This document shows positions 17,609-28,400 of a DNA stretch of 54,716 bases, piece by piece; positions within the stretch are counted from its first letter, which is position 1; each line of letters begins with the position of its first letter. The stretch is from the NCBI GenBank assembly GCA_028703105.1, contig JAQVNN010000006.1:1-54716 (forward strand), read 5' to 3'. The stretch is from Paludibacter sp. GTDB lineage: Bacteria; Bacteroidota; Bacteroidia; Bacteroidales; Paludibacteraceae. The notes under the pieces were generated by a model. That model searched no databases, was not told the DNA's origin, and saw only the letters and a list, made by a program, of their open reading frames with translations. The position numbers and the translations under genes are program-made.

Positions 17609-20560
17609 TCACAAAGCTTGGTGAGATATTGTGCCCGGACTAATCAAATTCATATCTACCAATTCAAAATCGACGCTTTGGCCGTGTATTAAGGTAACAG
17701 TTATTTTTGTATTGTCACCAATATTTTCAAGCTGTACATTTTCGTTATTGAAAGCAAGCATCCATTTTCCTTTAAATAAAATTTCTTTTGTTTTTTTTCT
17801 GCTTGGTGATGGCGATGTAAACGAAGTGTCTCCTGTATTGATATCAGGATCGCCAACACTCGCTTTTATCCTGTTTTCTACATCTGTTTGCAGCATAACG
17901 ATTGTTTCTGCAGTAGCAGATGCGATGAACCTATCTTCCGAAGAAGAATATGCATCAAACAACGCGTAGCCTGTTACCTTCTCGATAATATCTTCTACAA
18001 TATGAGCTTTAGGCGAGTGTTGATGAATAATATACGATTTTCGGGTTAGATTTTCTTTTTCTTTTTCTGATGGTTGAATGATTATTTGATATTCATATTT
18101 TGCATTATCAGGCGCAGTTCCGTGATCGAGATAAGCAGATGCGAATTTCCCTTTTGTTGCTGCTTTTGTTTTATTGTGTTTTGACGACTGTTCTTGTTTT
18201 AACACAACTACTTTTTGTCCCGATTCGATTCGGTAATAATTTCCTGTCAAATCTGATAGCAAAACTGCATTTTCAGCTCCGGTAGTAAACTCATCATTTA
18301 GTGGAAACGTTGTAACGACCGAACCGTTCAAATACAAACCGTCATTTTCAGCACTCAAAGACTGTTGAAATAATGTAGTTTCTGTCGGATAAGAAGTGTT
18401 CGAATTAGTAATACCGCTCCCTAAACAAACAATCCTGTTCCCTACACAAAAAGCTGATTTTCGGGCAACGAAGCTTGGAGTAAAGTTGGCGAAATTTGCT
18501 TCTTTTAGTTTTATAACAAACATTCCATATTTTTGCCTCAACGAAGAAGTCCCTGCAAATGTCTCCGGAGAACGTGCCATAAGAGTCCCTTTCAACGGAG
18601 ACTCCAACTTATCTATCGGCAAATGGATGGTAGTTGTTCCGGGAATCCGGTTCCAATCCCATCCTGATTCAGTAAAACCGCTATTAGCTTCAGAAGGCTC
18701 AGACGCCGGATTTGCTAAAATCTGAATCAGGCCATAACTCAAATATCGACCGTAACGATTATCTGCCACATATATTTCCGAGCCCCACACCCATTTATTC
18801 ATTCCTTTCAGACTTACCATCCAGTTGTTGTCGCGAAAAACGCCAAAACAACCGTAATTGTAGTTATAAAATCCGTTGGGAGGAAGTGCCGGTTCAATGC
18901 CCATATTCAAGAACTGATTTTTATATGTTGCATCGGTTCCCAAACGCAGGTAATCGGCAGCCAAATCGGTATCCACCGGTTCAGCAGATAAGGCCAAATT
19001 TGCAAAAGTCCTTGCTGTTTCCGCGTTCAATCTGCCATTGAATGGGTGGCGTCCGCATGAAGCTAATCCCCAATCCAAGGTATTGGAATAATTACGAGCC
19101 GACTGTAATGCAAATTTTAAAATATCTTTTGCTTCCTTTTCTATGCCAAATTGAGTACCGTTGGTTAGTTGCAAAACTTCCCCGATGGAATTATAGCCCG
19201 GCACGGAGTAAGCAGGATAGTGTCCCCCGTGGTGAAAAGCTGTTCCGTCCACCTTAATTCCTCCGTTACTCCCCGAAGTAAAACATAACGAACCGCTTAA
19301 CCACCTCATATAACATTGAACTGCCCGAAACCTTTCTGCACCATCATACATTAAAGCACAGCATAAACGCGGTATCAAAAGAGTATTCCATGAGTCGGTA
19401 ATCTCATCGCGCAACACATCGTATGGCTGACGGGTTTCCTGCAATCCACTCCAATACGTCGCCATTTTACGTGTTTCGTCCCAAATGCCTCCTTCTTTTA
19501 ACGCGTCTTTCATCCACAATAAAACAGGAAATAAACTTCTGATCTCGTAGCCATAATGGTGATTTGTCCCCATGGCGCTTCCAAACGCAAATCCCTGATC
19601 CATAGCATAACGCATCACATCCACAAATGCTGTTTTCATCCGTTTGTCGTTATCGACATACCATCCTCGCGCCAATTGATCCAATAAAATAATCAATTCT
19701 TTTACGGTAAAATCTCCACTGTCTTTTACCGGCTCGTATGAATAGACAAGAGGTGCTCCCGTTATTACTCCATCTTTTATCCCGATTTTCAACGTATTAG
19801 AGACCTTATTTACTAATTCATTTCTTACAGAAACAGTTAAACCACTTCCTTTGTTAGCCTCTTTTATACTTTGGACCATTTGATTCAATTCCGATTCTGT
19901 AGCTCCATCTACATTGCCGGCAAGCGGTTTGTCGTACTTTAACTGTTCCCATTCCCACAAACGTCCCCAATGCCACATTTCGCGTTTCAAAAAACGGTTA
20001 TTTTTTGGTATTTGGGCGTCGGGGGCAGTTTGCACATTTACATTCGTAATAAAATGGCATCTATCCAAAAAGATTCTTCCTTTTTCTATTCCTTCCGGCG
20101 AAGCAATCTCTATATAAGTAATATTTTCTTTTACGGGATTAGTCCCAGAAGGCGTCCACATATTTTTGAATGTTATCCAACAAGCCCGCCACCCGACTTC
20201 ACTGAGGTTATAATCAAAATGATATTTAATCTCACCTTGCGCATTTTTAAATAAGAATTTCAATGGCTTCGATATGCTTTTCTCATTATAGATCCACAAG
20301 GTGATTCCTCCATGCGAAAAGCTGTTTACTGCTTTCTGAATAGCGGCAGTTTCGTTGATGCGTAAAACGGAACTCCCCTCCCATTCCCATGCCAGAGAGC
20401 GGGTTCCATCTTTATATCGTAGCGTAGAAACAGAGGCGGTACCATTATTATCAGCAACAATTGAAACAGGCAAGTTTTCCGATTCAAAAGTCAACTGCGC
20501 TGAAAGAGAACCGAGACAAAATGCTTGTAAAAAAAAGGTGAGTTTAAGTAGTTTCATCAT
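17609..20560 (-). CDS. PL8 family chondroitin/hyaluronan lyase (chondroitinase ABC-like)
   Basis: A 983-aa secreted polysaccharide lyase family 8 enzyme with a signal peptide (MMKLLKLTFFLQAFCLGSLSAQ). An N-terminal beta-sandwich 'Lyase_N' domain (residues about 25-180) is followed by the alpha/alpha toroid, then the central and C-terminal beta domains. Likely active-site blocks are TNHHYGYEI (Asn/His), VDGTAFHHGGHYPAYSVPGY (His and Tyr), GRHPFNGR (Arg) and GSEIYVADNRYGRY (Glu). The hallmark GWDWNRIPGTTTIHLP is present. It cleaves glycosaminoglycan uronic-acid linkages by beta-elimination, giving unsaturated oligosaccharides. It is last in the susC-susD-lyase-lyase run, 14 nt after its paralogue. 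It lacks an obvious T9SS tail, unlike that neighbour. Confidence 0.9.
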   Translation of the reverse strand: MMKLLKLTFFLQAFCLGSLSAQLTFESENLPVSIVADNNGTASVSTLRYKDGTRSLAWEWEGSSVLRINETAAIQKAVNSFSHGGITLWIYNEKSISKPLKFLFKNAQGEIKYHFDYNLSEVGWRACWITFKNMWTPSGTNPVKENITYIEIASPEGIEKGRIFLDRCHFITNVNVQTAPDAQIPKNNRFLKREMWHWGRLWEWEQLKYDKPLAGNVDGATESELNQMVQSIKEANKGSGLTVSVRNELVNKVSNTLKIGIKDGVITGAPLVYSYEPVKDSGDFTVKELIILLDQLARGWYVDNDKRMKTAFVDVMRYAMDQGFAFGSAMGTNHHYGYEIRSLFPVLLWMKDALKEGGIWDETRKMATYWSGLQETRQPYDVLRDEITDSWNTLLIPRLCCALMYDGAERFRAVQCYMRWLSGSLCFTSGSNGGIKVDGTAFHHGGHYPAYSVPGYNSIGEVLQLTNGTQFGIEKEAKDILKFALQSARNYSNTLDWGLASCGRHPFNGRLNAETARTFANLALSAEPVDTDLAADYLRLGTDATYKNQFLNMGIEPALPPNGFYNYNYGCFGVFRDNNWMVSLKGMNKWVWGSEIYVADNRYGRYLSYGLIQILANPASEPSEANSGFTESGWDWNRIPGTTTIHLPIDKLESPLKGTLMARSPETFAGTSSLRQKYGMFVIKLKEANFANFTPSFVARKSAFCVGNRIVCLGSGITNSNTSYPTETTLFQQSLSAENDGLYLNGSVVTTFPLNDEFTTGAENAVLLSDLTGNYYRIESGQKVVVLKQEQSSKHNKTKAATKGKFASAYLDHGTAPDNAKYEYQIIIQPSEKEKENLTRKSYIIHQHSPKAHIVEDIIEKVTGYALFDAYSSSEDRFIASATAETIVMLQTDVENRIKASVGDPDINTGDTSFTSPSPSRKKTKEILFKGKWMLAFNNENVQLENIGDNTKITVTLIHGQSVDFELVDMNLISPGTISHQAL

Positions 20561-20574
20561 TTATATATATTTTT

Positions 20575-23500
20575 TCAGACAAAGATTTTGAACATCTTAC
20601 TTCTGCTTCCATCCGAAACACTCAGAAAATATATGTTCTGTTTAAGTTTCTGTTTATCGATTAACAGAGAATCATTTGTTGTGGTAAATGAATTTATGAC
20701 ACTTCCATTCAGCGAAAATAACTTTATGCTTTTCCCCTTCATCTCCTTTTCTGTAAAACATAACAAAACACCTTCTTTTGTGTTATGTATTGTAATCCAA
20801 TCGGAAACAGTCTGTTCTTTTGCTGAAGTATCATCAAGCGTGCCTAAAGTGAAATATACCGGCATGCCTTCTTCCAATGTAAGGGTTATCTGCGTTTCAT
20901 CCTTGTTTACCGAAGTAACTTCAACTCCTTCCGTAGCCGTAAGAATCTTCCATGTTCCGCGTATGGTTAATGTCGTTGTCGTAGCTGTAGCCAAAAATCC
21001 AAAATTGGCATTAGTTACAGGGCGCAGATTGGGATTACAAACAGAGAAATGCAACCGTGTTTTTTCCTGTTCATTTCTAACGGTCATTAAATGCTCTGTT
21101 GTTGTCGATTTCACATGACCAAACGGAATATTATCTACTCCTTTAAAAAACACATATCCAATCATATTTGTTTGTTTATGGCTCACGGCGTGCATTTCGT
21201 TTGTTTGGCTCTCTACCGTATATACATTTCCGCCATCATCTCCAAAACTGGCTACCAACTCTTGCATAGCAGTTTTCGTAGTATTGGGTATCATCGCAAA
21301 ATGATAACTTTTATTTGCTGGTTTTACTCCATGAGAAATATATGCTTTTGCAGCCATTGCCGTAGTAGTAGGATTATCTACATCTTCTCCCGTTTCCTTC
21401 GGGGTAATCTGATTTTCATATTTAACAATCAGTTGATCATTCCCTTTCGGGATGTAATACCCTGTGCCTATTGGAGTTAAAATCCAGTTGTTTATAGTGG
21501 ACAATGGATTTTGTGTCGTATTTTCAGATAGGACATTACCATTAATAATCAAATCAGAGAAATAGGCAGATTTTATTTCCTGAAACAAATTGGTAGCCGT
21601 ATTCATTTCGGCGGAATAGTTTCCAACGGCAGAAATATCTGTTCCTAAACACACAAATAAAGAATCGAAAGTAAATACGGATTTTTTAAATTTTAAATTT
21701 GTCGGTGTAAAACGCTGACTTCCCCAACTATCCCCTTGGACAAAATCGGTTGCAAAAACTCCGCAATTTCCAGCTGCTAACGATCCTGAGAAATTCGTTC
21801 CTGCTGCTTTTTGGTCAAACCGGTCTGCTACATTTTTATTCGGCATCATTTCTTTCCAGGAATTATAATGTACTGTTGTTGTCCCCGGAACTACATTCCA
21901 ATCCCAACCCCCACTTCCCGTTGTGGTCGGTATCCCCGAACGGGCATAATCGCCTGTATATACAACTTCCAATGTCCCGTGGCTTTGATAACGACCGAAA
22001 CGATTTTGTTGTTTGTAAATCTCGGCTCCCCAAAAATAAGAAGTCGGAGCACGCATAGCAACCACCCAATTCCCTTTTCGGGCAATCCCGCTCGGACTGT
22101 AATTAAATTGATAATATCCGTCAAAATCCTTATATGCCACATTATATTTGTCCGACATGAAAAAGTAATTATATGCGGCGGCAAGCTCTTCGTCCATACC
22201 TCCTAAAATCCCTTTGCTCGCTTCAATTAAACCTTCAATTCTGTCGGCATTAACCTGAACATTAATCCCTCCGCGCACGTAAGGATTCCGTCCGGACAAA
22301 GAGTTTGCCCAGAAATGATTTTTATTTCCTTCTTTCTTATTTGCCATTTTGTATGTAGCCATTACCGCATCACGAAAACGAAGATAAGAAGGAGCGTTCA
22401 TGTTGAATGAAGTCCCACGTAAATGGTAAACATATAATGCCCAAGTCGAATAACTATACATATAGTTGTTGTAATGTGTCCAATGGTGAAACCCTGTTCC
22501 GTCTATCTTTATCATATCCGAATTGCCCGGCACTACTTCTGCATGACGCTCCAAATAACGTTTTAGGGCTTTTAGTTCTCTTACCGCAACTGCGTCGTCG
22601 GGTTGCAACACAGCATAACCATACATGTGAGGAATATAGTTGTAAATCAAGTCACTGTTAAATTCTTTCAAATATTGATTCGATGGATAATAAACAGTTC
22701 CATATTCCGATAACCATCGAGCCAATTTCAACATTTCTATTTTACGTTCATTATCTGGCAAATAAGGCACCAGATTTAATATTGCCGCGGGGATATACCG
22801 CGCATCGGAATAAGAGCTAGAAGAAATACGCAAACTTACTCCCTCCGCAAATCCCTGTTCAAACATATGATCTACCATATTGATAAACAATACACTGTCC
22901 GACGGACTTGCATTTATACGTCCCGCAAGGGTCTGCAAAGCATCTAAAATATTTTTTACAACAGAAAGATTTAGCGCATCCAACGAACAATCCAACACAT
23001 TACCTTTTACAGTTTTATCGTCATTTCTAATTATATTATAACTTCTAACCACGTTTCTTGCCGTCAATATATTAAGATTAGAACTAAGCGTACGGGGGAG
23101 ACGTTCCCTGAGCACATTCAATTCTTCTATCTCTTTAGCTGACGGAGCAACCACAGGAATATCCACAGGATTTCCATATTGGTTTAACGAAAGATTATCT
23201 TTCGAAAACTGGTTTTTATCCATGACCCACAGATAACCAAAGTTTTTGTTTACGGGATTATTGTTAAAATTTACATTGTCGAAATACAATTTCCTCGCTT
23301 TATTTTCAGTGGGTTTTAGCGTAAACCGCACCTTACTTAAGGCAAAAAAATTTCTTTTTGAATATTCGGCATAAGTACGGATCAATTCGCGCCAACCTTT
23401 AAAATTTATCTGTACATTAGCCGTTCGTTGTATGTTATTACTGGCGTCTAAGAATTCAATAACTAAATGATCATTCGTAATTTCGGGAGAACGGAGGAAC

Positions 23501-23748
23501 ATCAAAAGACATCGACCATCTGTATTGAAAGTTTGTGTTGACACAGTTAATACGCTTTCACCCGGGACTGTTTCCCAGCATAACGATTGTGTTCCCTCTT
23601 TGTAATGATTAGTTGTTAATGTTAGTTGTCCTTGCTGTGTTTGCCAATCGGCAGGAACGTGAGTATCCTCAAATATAAAAGAAGTGGACTGAGCTGTTAA
23701 CGACGATAAAGAAAATAATAAAATTAAGATAGAAATAACGTTTTTCAT
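20575..23748 (-). CDS. PL8 family lyase with T9SS-like C-terminal domain
   Basis: A 1057-aa secreted PL8 lyase, diverged from its downstream neighbour. Shared features are the N-terminal Lyase_N sandwich, KIDGTGFHHWTHYNNYMYSYST (catalytic His/Tyr region), SGRNPYVRGG (Arg), GAEIYKQQNRFGRYQSHG and GWDWNVVPGTTTVHY. The Asn-His-His block seen in the first lyase is replaced here (SSSSYSDARYIP), suggesting different specificity or activity. The last 75 residues (IKLFSLNGSVINSF...KQNIYFLSVSDGSRSKMFKIFV) look like a T9SS type A sorting domain, predicting secretion or cell-surface attachment. ATG 23748 is chosen over the track's TTG at 23751. It follows susD after a 65-nt gap with a hairpin. Confidence 0.87.
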   Translation of the reverse strand: MKNVISILILLFSLSSLTAQSTSFIFEDTHVPADWQTQQGQLTLTTNHYKEGTQSLCWETVPGESVLTVSTQTFNTDGRCLLMFLRSPEITNDHLVIEFLDASNNIQRTANVQINFKGWRELIRTYAEYSKRNFFALSKVRFTLKPTENKARKLYFDNVNFNNNPVNKNFGYLWVMDKNQFSKDNLSLNQYGNPVDIPVVAPSAKEIEELNVLRERLPRTLSSNLNILTARNVVRSYNIIRNDDKTVKGNVLDCSLDALNLSVVKNILDALQTLAGRINASPSDSVLFINMVDHMFEQGFAEGVSLRISSSSYSDARYIPAAILNLVPYLPDNERKIEMLKLARWLSEYGTVYYPSNQYLKEFNSDLIYNYIPHMYGYAVLQPDDAVAVRELKALKRYLERHAEVVPGNSDMIKIDGTGFHHWTHYNNYMYSYSTWALYVYHLRGTSFNMNAPSYLRFRDAVMATYKMANKKEGNKNHFWANSLSGRNPYVRGGINVQVNADRIEGLIEASKGILGGMDEELAAAYNYFFMSDKYNVAYKDFDGYYQFNYSPSGIARKGNWVVAMRAPTSYFWGAEIYKQQNRFGRYQSHGTLEVVYTGDYARSGIPTTTGSGGWDWNVVPGTTTVHYNSWKEMMPNKNVADRFDQKAAGTNFSGSLAAGNCGVFATDFVQGDSWGSQRFTPTNLKFKKSVFTFDSLFVCLGTDISAVGNYSAEMNTATNLFQEIKSAYFSDLIINGNVLSENTTQNPLSTINNWILTPIGTGYYIPKGNDQLIVKYENQITPKETGEDVDNPTTTAMAAKAYISHGVKPANKSYHFAMIPNTTKTAMQELVASFGDDGGNVYTVESQTNEMHAVSHKQTNMIGYVFFKGVDNIPFGHVKSTTTEHLMTVRNEQEKTRLHFSVCNPNLRPVTNANFGFLATATTTTLTIRGTWKILTATEGVEVTSVNKDETQITLTLEEGMPVYFTLGTLDDTSAKEQTVSDWITIHNTKEGVLLCFTEKEMKGKSIKLFSLNGSVINSFTTTNDSLLIDKQKLKQNIYFLSVSDGSRSKMFKIFV

Positions 23749-23775
23749 CAATCGGATGATTTTGAGAAGTTAGTT

Positions 23776-23799
23776 GGGGCTGTCCAGAAAGACAGCCCC
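23776..23799. other. Intercistronic hairpin between susD and PL8 lyase
   Basis: A perfect 9-bp stem (GGGGCTGTC / GACAGCCCC) with a 6-nt CAGAAA loop lies in the gap between susD and the first lyase gene. No U-tract follows on the minus strand, so it looks more like an mRNA-stability or partial-attenuation element than a full terminator. It could set susCD expression above that of the lyases. Confidence 0.6.
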
Positions 23800-23813
23800 G
23801 GAATATGAAAAAA

Positions 23814-25418
23814 TTAATAACCAGGATTGTTTTTCCAACCACACAAATCAACTTCTTTTATTGGCAAAGGTAAATAGCGGTTGTTTATATTATCTAAGTT
23901 TCCGGCAGCAATAACACGGGGATTGAGATTTGCTTCTTTTACTCTTTCGGTACGAACCAATTCAAACCAACGCTTAAATTCGGCAAAAAATTCCCAACCA
24001 CGTTCATCCCATACCACCTTTTCAAAAACCTCCATGGAGAGTCCTGTTTGTACATCGCCATTAGCGGGCTTGGATATAATTCCGTCGGAATCGTCGGCCA
24101 TTACTTTATTGATCTTTCTATTTGCCGGATTATCCAACGGTAACTTGGGATTTGTTTCTGTGAATTTTTCTCGATAAGCCCGCCTCCGAAGATCATTAAT
24201 AAATCCTTCGGAAATGGTATTCGGACCACCATCCGCACGGTTCTGGGCTTCTGCGTAAATCAGCAACACGTCTGCATAACGATAAATAGGTGTAATACCT
24301 CCTGTCTGGGCAGAAGTAATTCCATAATCTCTGTATTTATCAATAGCTGCTGACTGTTTCAGTATGGTATAAGACCTGAAAGAGCTTTTCCGGTATTTAA
24401 TTCCTGCTCTGAAAGCATAAGCCGACACGAAATTAAAATCCCTGCGCTTATCAGCCGGATGATTTTCAAAGAAAGTAGAGTCAGCTAAATAGTCCTGCCA
24501 CGAAGTCCCGTTTTCAATCAACGAAACATAAGAAATACCATAGTTACTGGCAGTTTTTCCCAACACAGAATGGTTCAACGCAAAAATATGTTCTTCGTTA
24601 CTGCTTTTAATTGAATCTGCCCATAATTCTCCATAATCGGACACCAACTTATACTTGCCCACGACTTCATAAGCTTTATCTTTGGCTAAAGCATATTTAT
24701 CGGTTTGTTTCAATGGCCATCCCGCCATATTTAAATAAACGTCGGCCAAACATACTTTAGCTGCGTATTTACTGGCTGTAGAATTGTTGCTTTTTCGTCC
24801 GTAATTATCCATATTCTCTTCTGCAAATAACAGGTCAGGAATAATTATTTTTTCATAAATATCAATAACCTGATTTCTTCCGATAGATTTATTACCAAAA
24901 ATATCCTGAGACGAGGTAGGGTCAGTAATAGCAGGCACATCGCCAAAAAGACGGACTAAATTGAAATAAGCGAATGCTCTCATAAAACGTGCTTCGGCCA
25001 GGTATTTTTTTCTGACATCATACGATTCAGTATCGCTTAACTCGATTCCTTTAATCATTTCATTCGCACCTTGTATTACCTTATAAAAACACTTATACAG
25101 TTCTGTTACGTCCTTTTCGCTTACGGTAGCATCAAACCGCAATTCGTCGCTTATAACTAATCGCGGATCCGCTTTGGTTAATTGACCGGCTATAATATCG
25201 TCGGCACGAAGGTTTGCCCACTGCAGACGACAATTGTACCCGTAATTATTATACCAAAGGGCATTATACAATGCGTCGGCCAAGTTCTCCATCTTAGTCT
25301 TATCATACAGCATGTTCTCCGGAGTTACAAAACTCTTTGGTTCTTGCAACAAATCCACACAGCCAGATAATAATACGATTAAAGCGCTTAGTACTATGTT
25401 TCTTATCCTTGAATTCAT
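23814..25418 (-). CDS. SusD/RagB-family nutrient-binding outer-membrane lipoprotein
   Basis: A 534-aa surface glycan-binding lipoprotein. The signal ends in a lipobox (ALIVLLSGC, Cys20) followed by VDLLQEPKSF, typical of SusD starts. The SusD-like TPR body includes EARFMRAFAYFNLVRLFGDVPAITDP, RYADVLLIYAEAQNRADGG and the C-terminal KVVWDERGWEFFAEFKRWFELVRTERV. SusD proteins form a lid over their SusC transporter and deliver oligosaccharides. It is directly downstream of susC (15 nt) and upstream of two PL8 lyases, so its ligand is probably a chondroitin- or hyaluronan-like glycosaminoglycan. That substrate is inferred from the neighbours. Confidence 0.95.
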   Translation of the reverse strand: MNSRIRNIVLSALIVLLSGCVDLLQEPKSFVTPENMLYDKTKMENLADALYNALWYNNYGYNCRLQWANLRADDIIAGQLTKADPRLVISDELRFDATVSEKDVTELYKCFYKVIQGANEMIKGIELSDTESYDVRKKYLAEARFMRAFAYFNLVRLFGDVPAITDPTSSQDIFGNKSIGRNQVIDIYEKIIIPDLLFAEENMDNYGRKSNNSTASKYAAKVCLADVYLNMAGWPLKQTDKYALAKDKAYEVVGKYKLVSDYGELWADSIKSSNEEHIFALNHSVLGKTASNYGISYVSLIENGTSWQDYLADSTFFENHPADKRRDFNFVSAYAFRAGIKYRKSSFRSYTILKQSAAIDKYRDYGITSAQTGGITPIYRYADVLLIYAEAQNRADGGPNTISEGFINDLRRRAYREKFTETNPKLPLDNPANRKINKVMADDSDGIISKPANGDVQTGLSMEVFEKVVWDERGWEFFAEFKRWFELVRTERVKEANLNPRVIAAGNLDNINNRYLPLPIKEVDLCGWKNNPGY

Positions 25419-25433
25419 AACTTTAGTTTATTT

Positions 25434-28400
25434 TTAAAATGCAACATTAATTCCCATCAAATAATTTCTTCCATTCGGATAATATCCGTAGTCGATACCC
25501 GGCTTAAGCGGGTCTTTCAGGGTAACTTCCGGGTCGATACCGCTGTACTCGGTAATCAAGATGGGATTTTGAACTGATACATAAATCCGGCATTTGCTCA
25601 AATGTAATTTTTGCAATAGCGATTGCGGGAGCGAATATCCGGCTGTTAAACTTTTAATTTTTATAAAATCACCCTTTTCCACAAATTGGCTTGAACTTGT
25701 TTTGAAATTCGGGGTTTTGACAAAACCTCTGATATTGGTGTTTTCATTATCCGGTCTCCACCTGTTTAACCATGCCGGATCGGGCGATAAGCTTTTCAAT
25801 CGCTCCTGGGCGGTAAAATTATAAATATCAAACCCGTGATAGCCTATAACAAAAACTGCAATGTCAAAATTCTTTATATTAAACGTATTAGTCCATCCCC
25901 AGTTAAAAGTGGGTTGTCCATTGCCTATTATGGTTTGATCTTCCGCCGTAATATTGTTACCCACACTTTGGTCCAGATTAGCATATTTATACGAACCTGC
26001 TTCCGTTCCAGCCGGAGCATCAGCTAATTCAGAGGTTTTCCATACTCCTAATGATTCATAACCGTATATGGTACCTACCCTTTCATTTAAAATATAGCGA
26101 TAGAAGAGATCTTCAAAAGTCGTCCCTAAGGTTATATATTTCTTGTCGTCAGCTAATTTTTCGATAGTAGTGACATTATTCGACAAGGTCAAATTAGTGT
26201 TCCAGCTAAATGTTTTAGAAACATATGGGTCTGCTCCCAATGTAACTTCAACCCCTTTATTGAGTATATGTGCCGAATTTACAAATTTTTTCGGGAAACC
26301 GGTATACAAAGGATTATCAATCTCCAATAAGACATCTTTACTCAATTTCTGATATACATCTATAGTTGCTGTTAACCTATTATTGAAGAAGCCCAGATCG
26401 AGTCCTCCATTGAATTGATTAGACCGTTCCCAACGTAAATTTGGTTCACCTAACCGCTTCTGAGATAGTATCAGTTTTTGATCAGCGTCACGTTTGGCTT
26501 CGTATTCGGTATAAGCATAATAAGCCGGAACTGCCTGGTTACCTGTTTCCCCGTAACCTAAACGAATTTTACACTGATCAAGGAAATTAATGTTTTCCAT
26601 AAACGACTCTTGCTTGACATCCCATGCGATGGCAGCCGACGTAAAGTTTTCCCACCAATTTTGTTTGGCTAAACGGGAAGACCCGTCACGTCTTACAGAC
26701 GCTGTAAGCATGTAACGGTTAAACAAGACGTAGTTAATACGGGCTAATCCGGACAACATGGTATTGGTAGAACTTTCGGACGATGCCGTTACTTGTTGTA
26801 AAAATGCCAGATTGTTATGACCTACATCTTCCGAACTCAAACCGGTTCCGTTTCCTTTAAGTAAGAAATGGTCAAACTTCTGTTGTTCAAACACCAATGT
26901 TGCATTAATACGATGGTTCTCGTTAAATTCTTTTACATAAGACAAGATATTACTATTTATCCAACTGCTGCCTGTGGTAGTGTTAGCTCCTGCGTCGGTA
27001 ACACCGTTTTGCCATGCGGCATAACTTTTAGGTCCATTGGTATTCAATCCCAACGAGTTTGAAAAAGAAAACCCTTGTAACATTCTGAACACAAGACCTT
27101 TAAAAAGAGTTACATCAACATATCCTTGCATAAATGAATTGGTAGCATAACCGTCTCTGTTTACCTCCTTAATATGTCCAATAGGATTGTATTGTGGTCC
27201 TATCAGACTTTTATTGTTATAATTACCATCAGCATCTTGCGGTTGGATCGTATTTGGATAAATTAAAGATTCGATAAGCACTCCGCGGTATTGTGAAAAA
27301 CGAGGTCCCTGACTTTTTGCATAATCCCCCCAAATGTTTATGCCTGCTTTTAACCATTTAAATACTTCGGTATCTACTTTTAAACGGTAATTTACCCGGT
27401 CGCTCCACGAACTTTTTACTATTCCTTCATCTTTATTATAGCTTCCTGAAAACAGGAATTTAGTACTTTCATTACCTCCGGAAATCGACAATTCGTGAAC
27501 CTGCTGTAATGCCATCGAATTAAAAATATTTCCAATATAATCGTATCCGGCTGTACCATTGTCAAATGCAGTTAATTCGTCGTTAGTATATTCGGGGAAG
27601 CTGGCAGGAGCACCTACAGCGGCCATTTCGGTACGGAAATCATTTGCCAGACGGGCAAATTGACCGGGAGAGAGCATCGACGGTAACTTATAAGGAGTTT
27701 TTAAATTCACATAGCCGCTATAATCAACTTTTGTTTTTCCTTTTTCAGGATTTTTAGTTGTGACCAAAATAACTCCATTGGCAGCACGCGAACCATACAC
27801 AGCTGTAGCAGAAGCATCTTTCAACACTTCAATGGACAAAATGTCAGACGGATTCAACGAGTTTAAGCTTCCTCCCATAAAACCATCGATAACTACCAAC
27901 GGGCCAACATCAGCCGAAAAAGAATTGATACCACGAATCCGGATGGTAGCAGAGGAATTAGGAGCGCCAGATGAAGAGATAATACTTACACCAGCCAAAC
28001 GTCCTTGTATCGCATCCGTAACATTAGCCACAGGCATTGTTTTTACGGCATCTCCTACTTTTACAGACGATACCGAACCGGTTAAATCGCTTTTACGTTG
28101 TACACCATAACCTACCACCACTACTTCTTCCAATGCTTTGGCATTTTCTTGCAATACAATCGTTAATTGTTTCTGATCATTAACGGCAATTACTTGTGTA
28201 ATATAACCAATGTAAGATATTTTCAATTTATCCTGTGGCGTACATTCCAATGAAAACTCACCCATTACATTCGTAATTGTACCTCTTGTAGTACCTTCCA
28301 CCTGCACACTTGCCCCGATCAGAGGTTCATTGTTTTTATCAAGAACCGTTCCCGATACATTCCCTGTTTGTGAGTAAAGATAATTGACACAGAGAAACAG

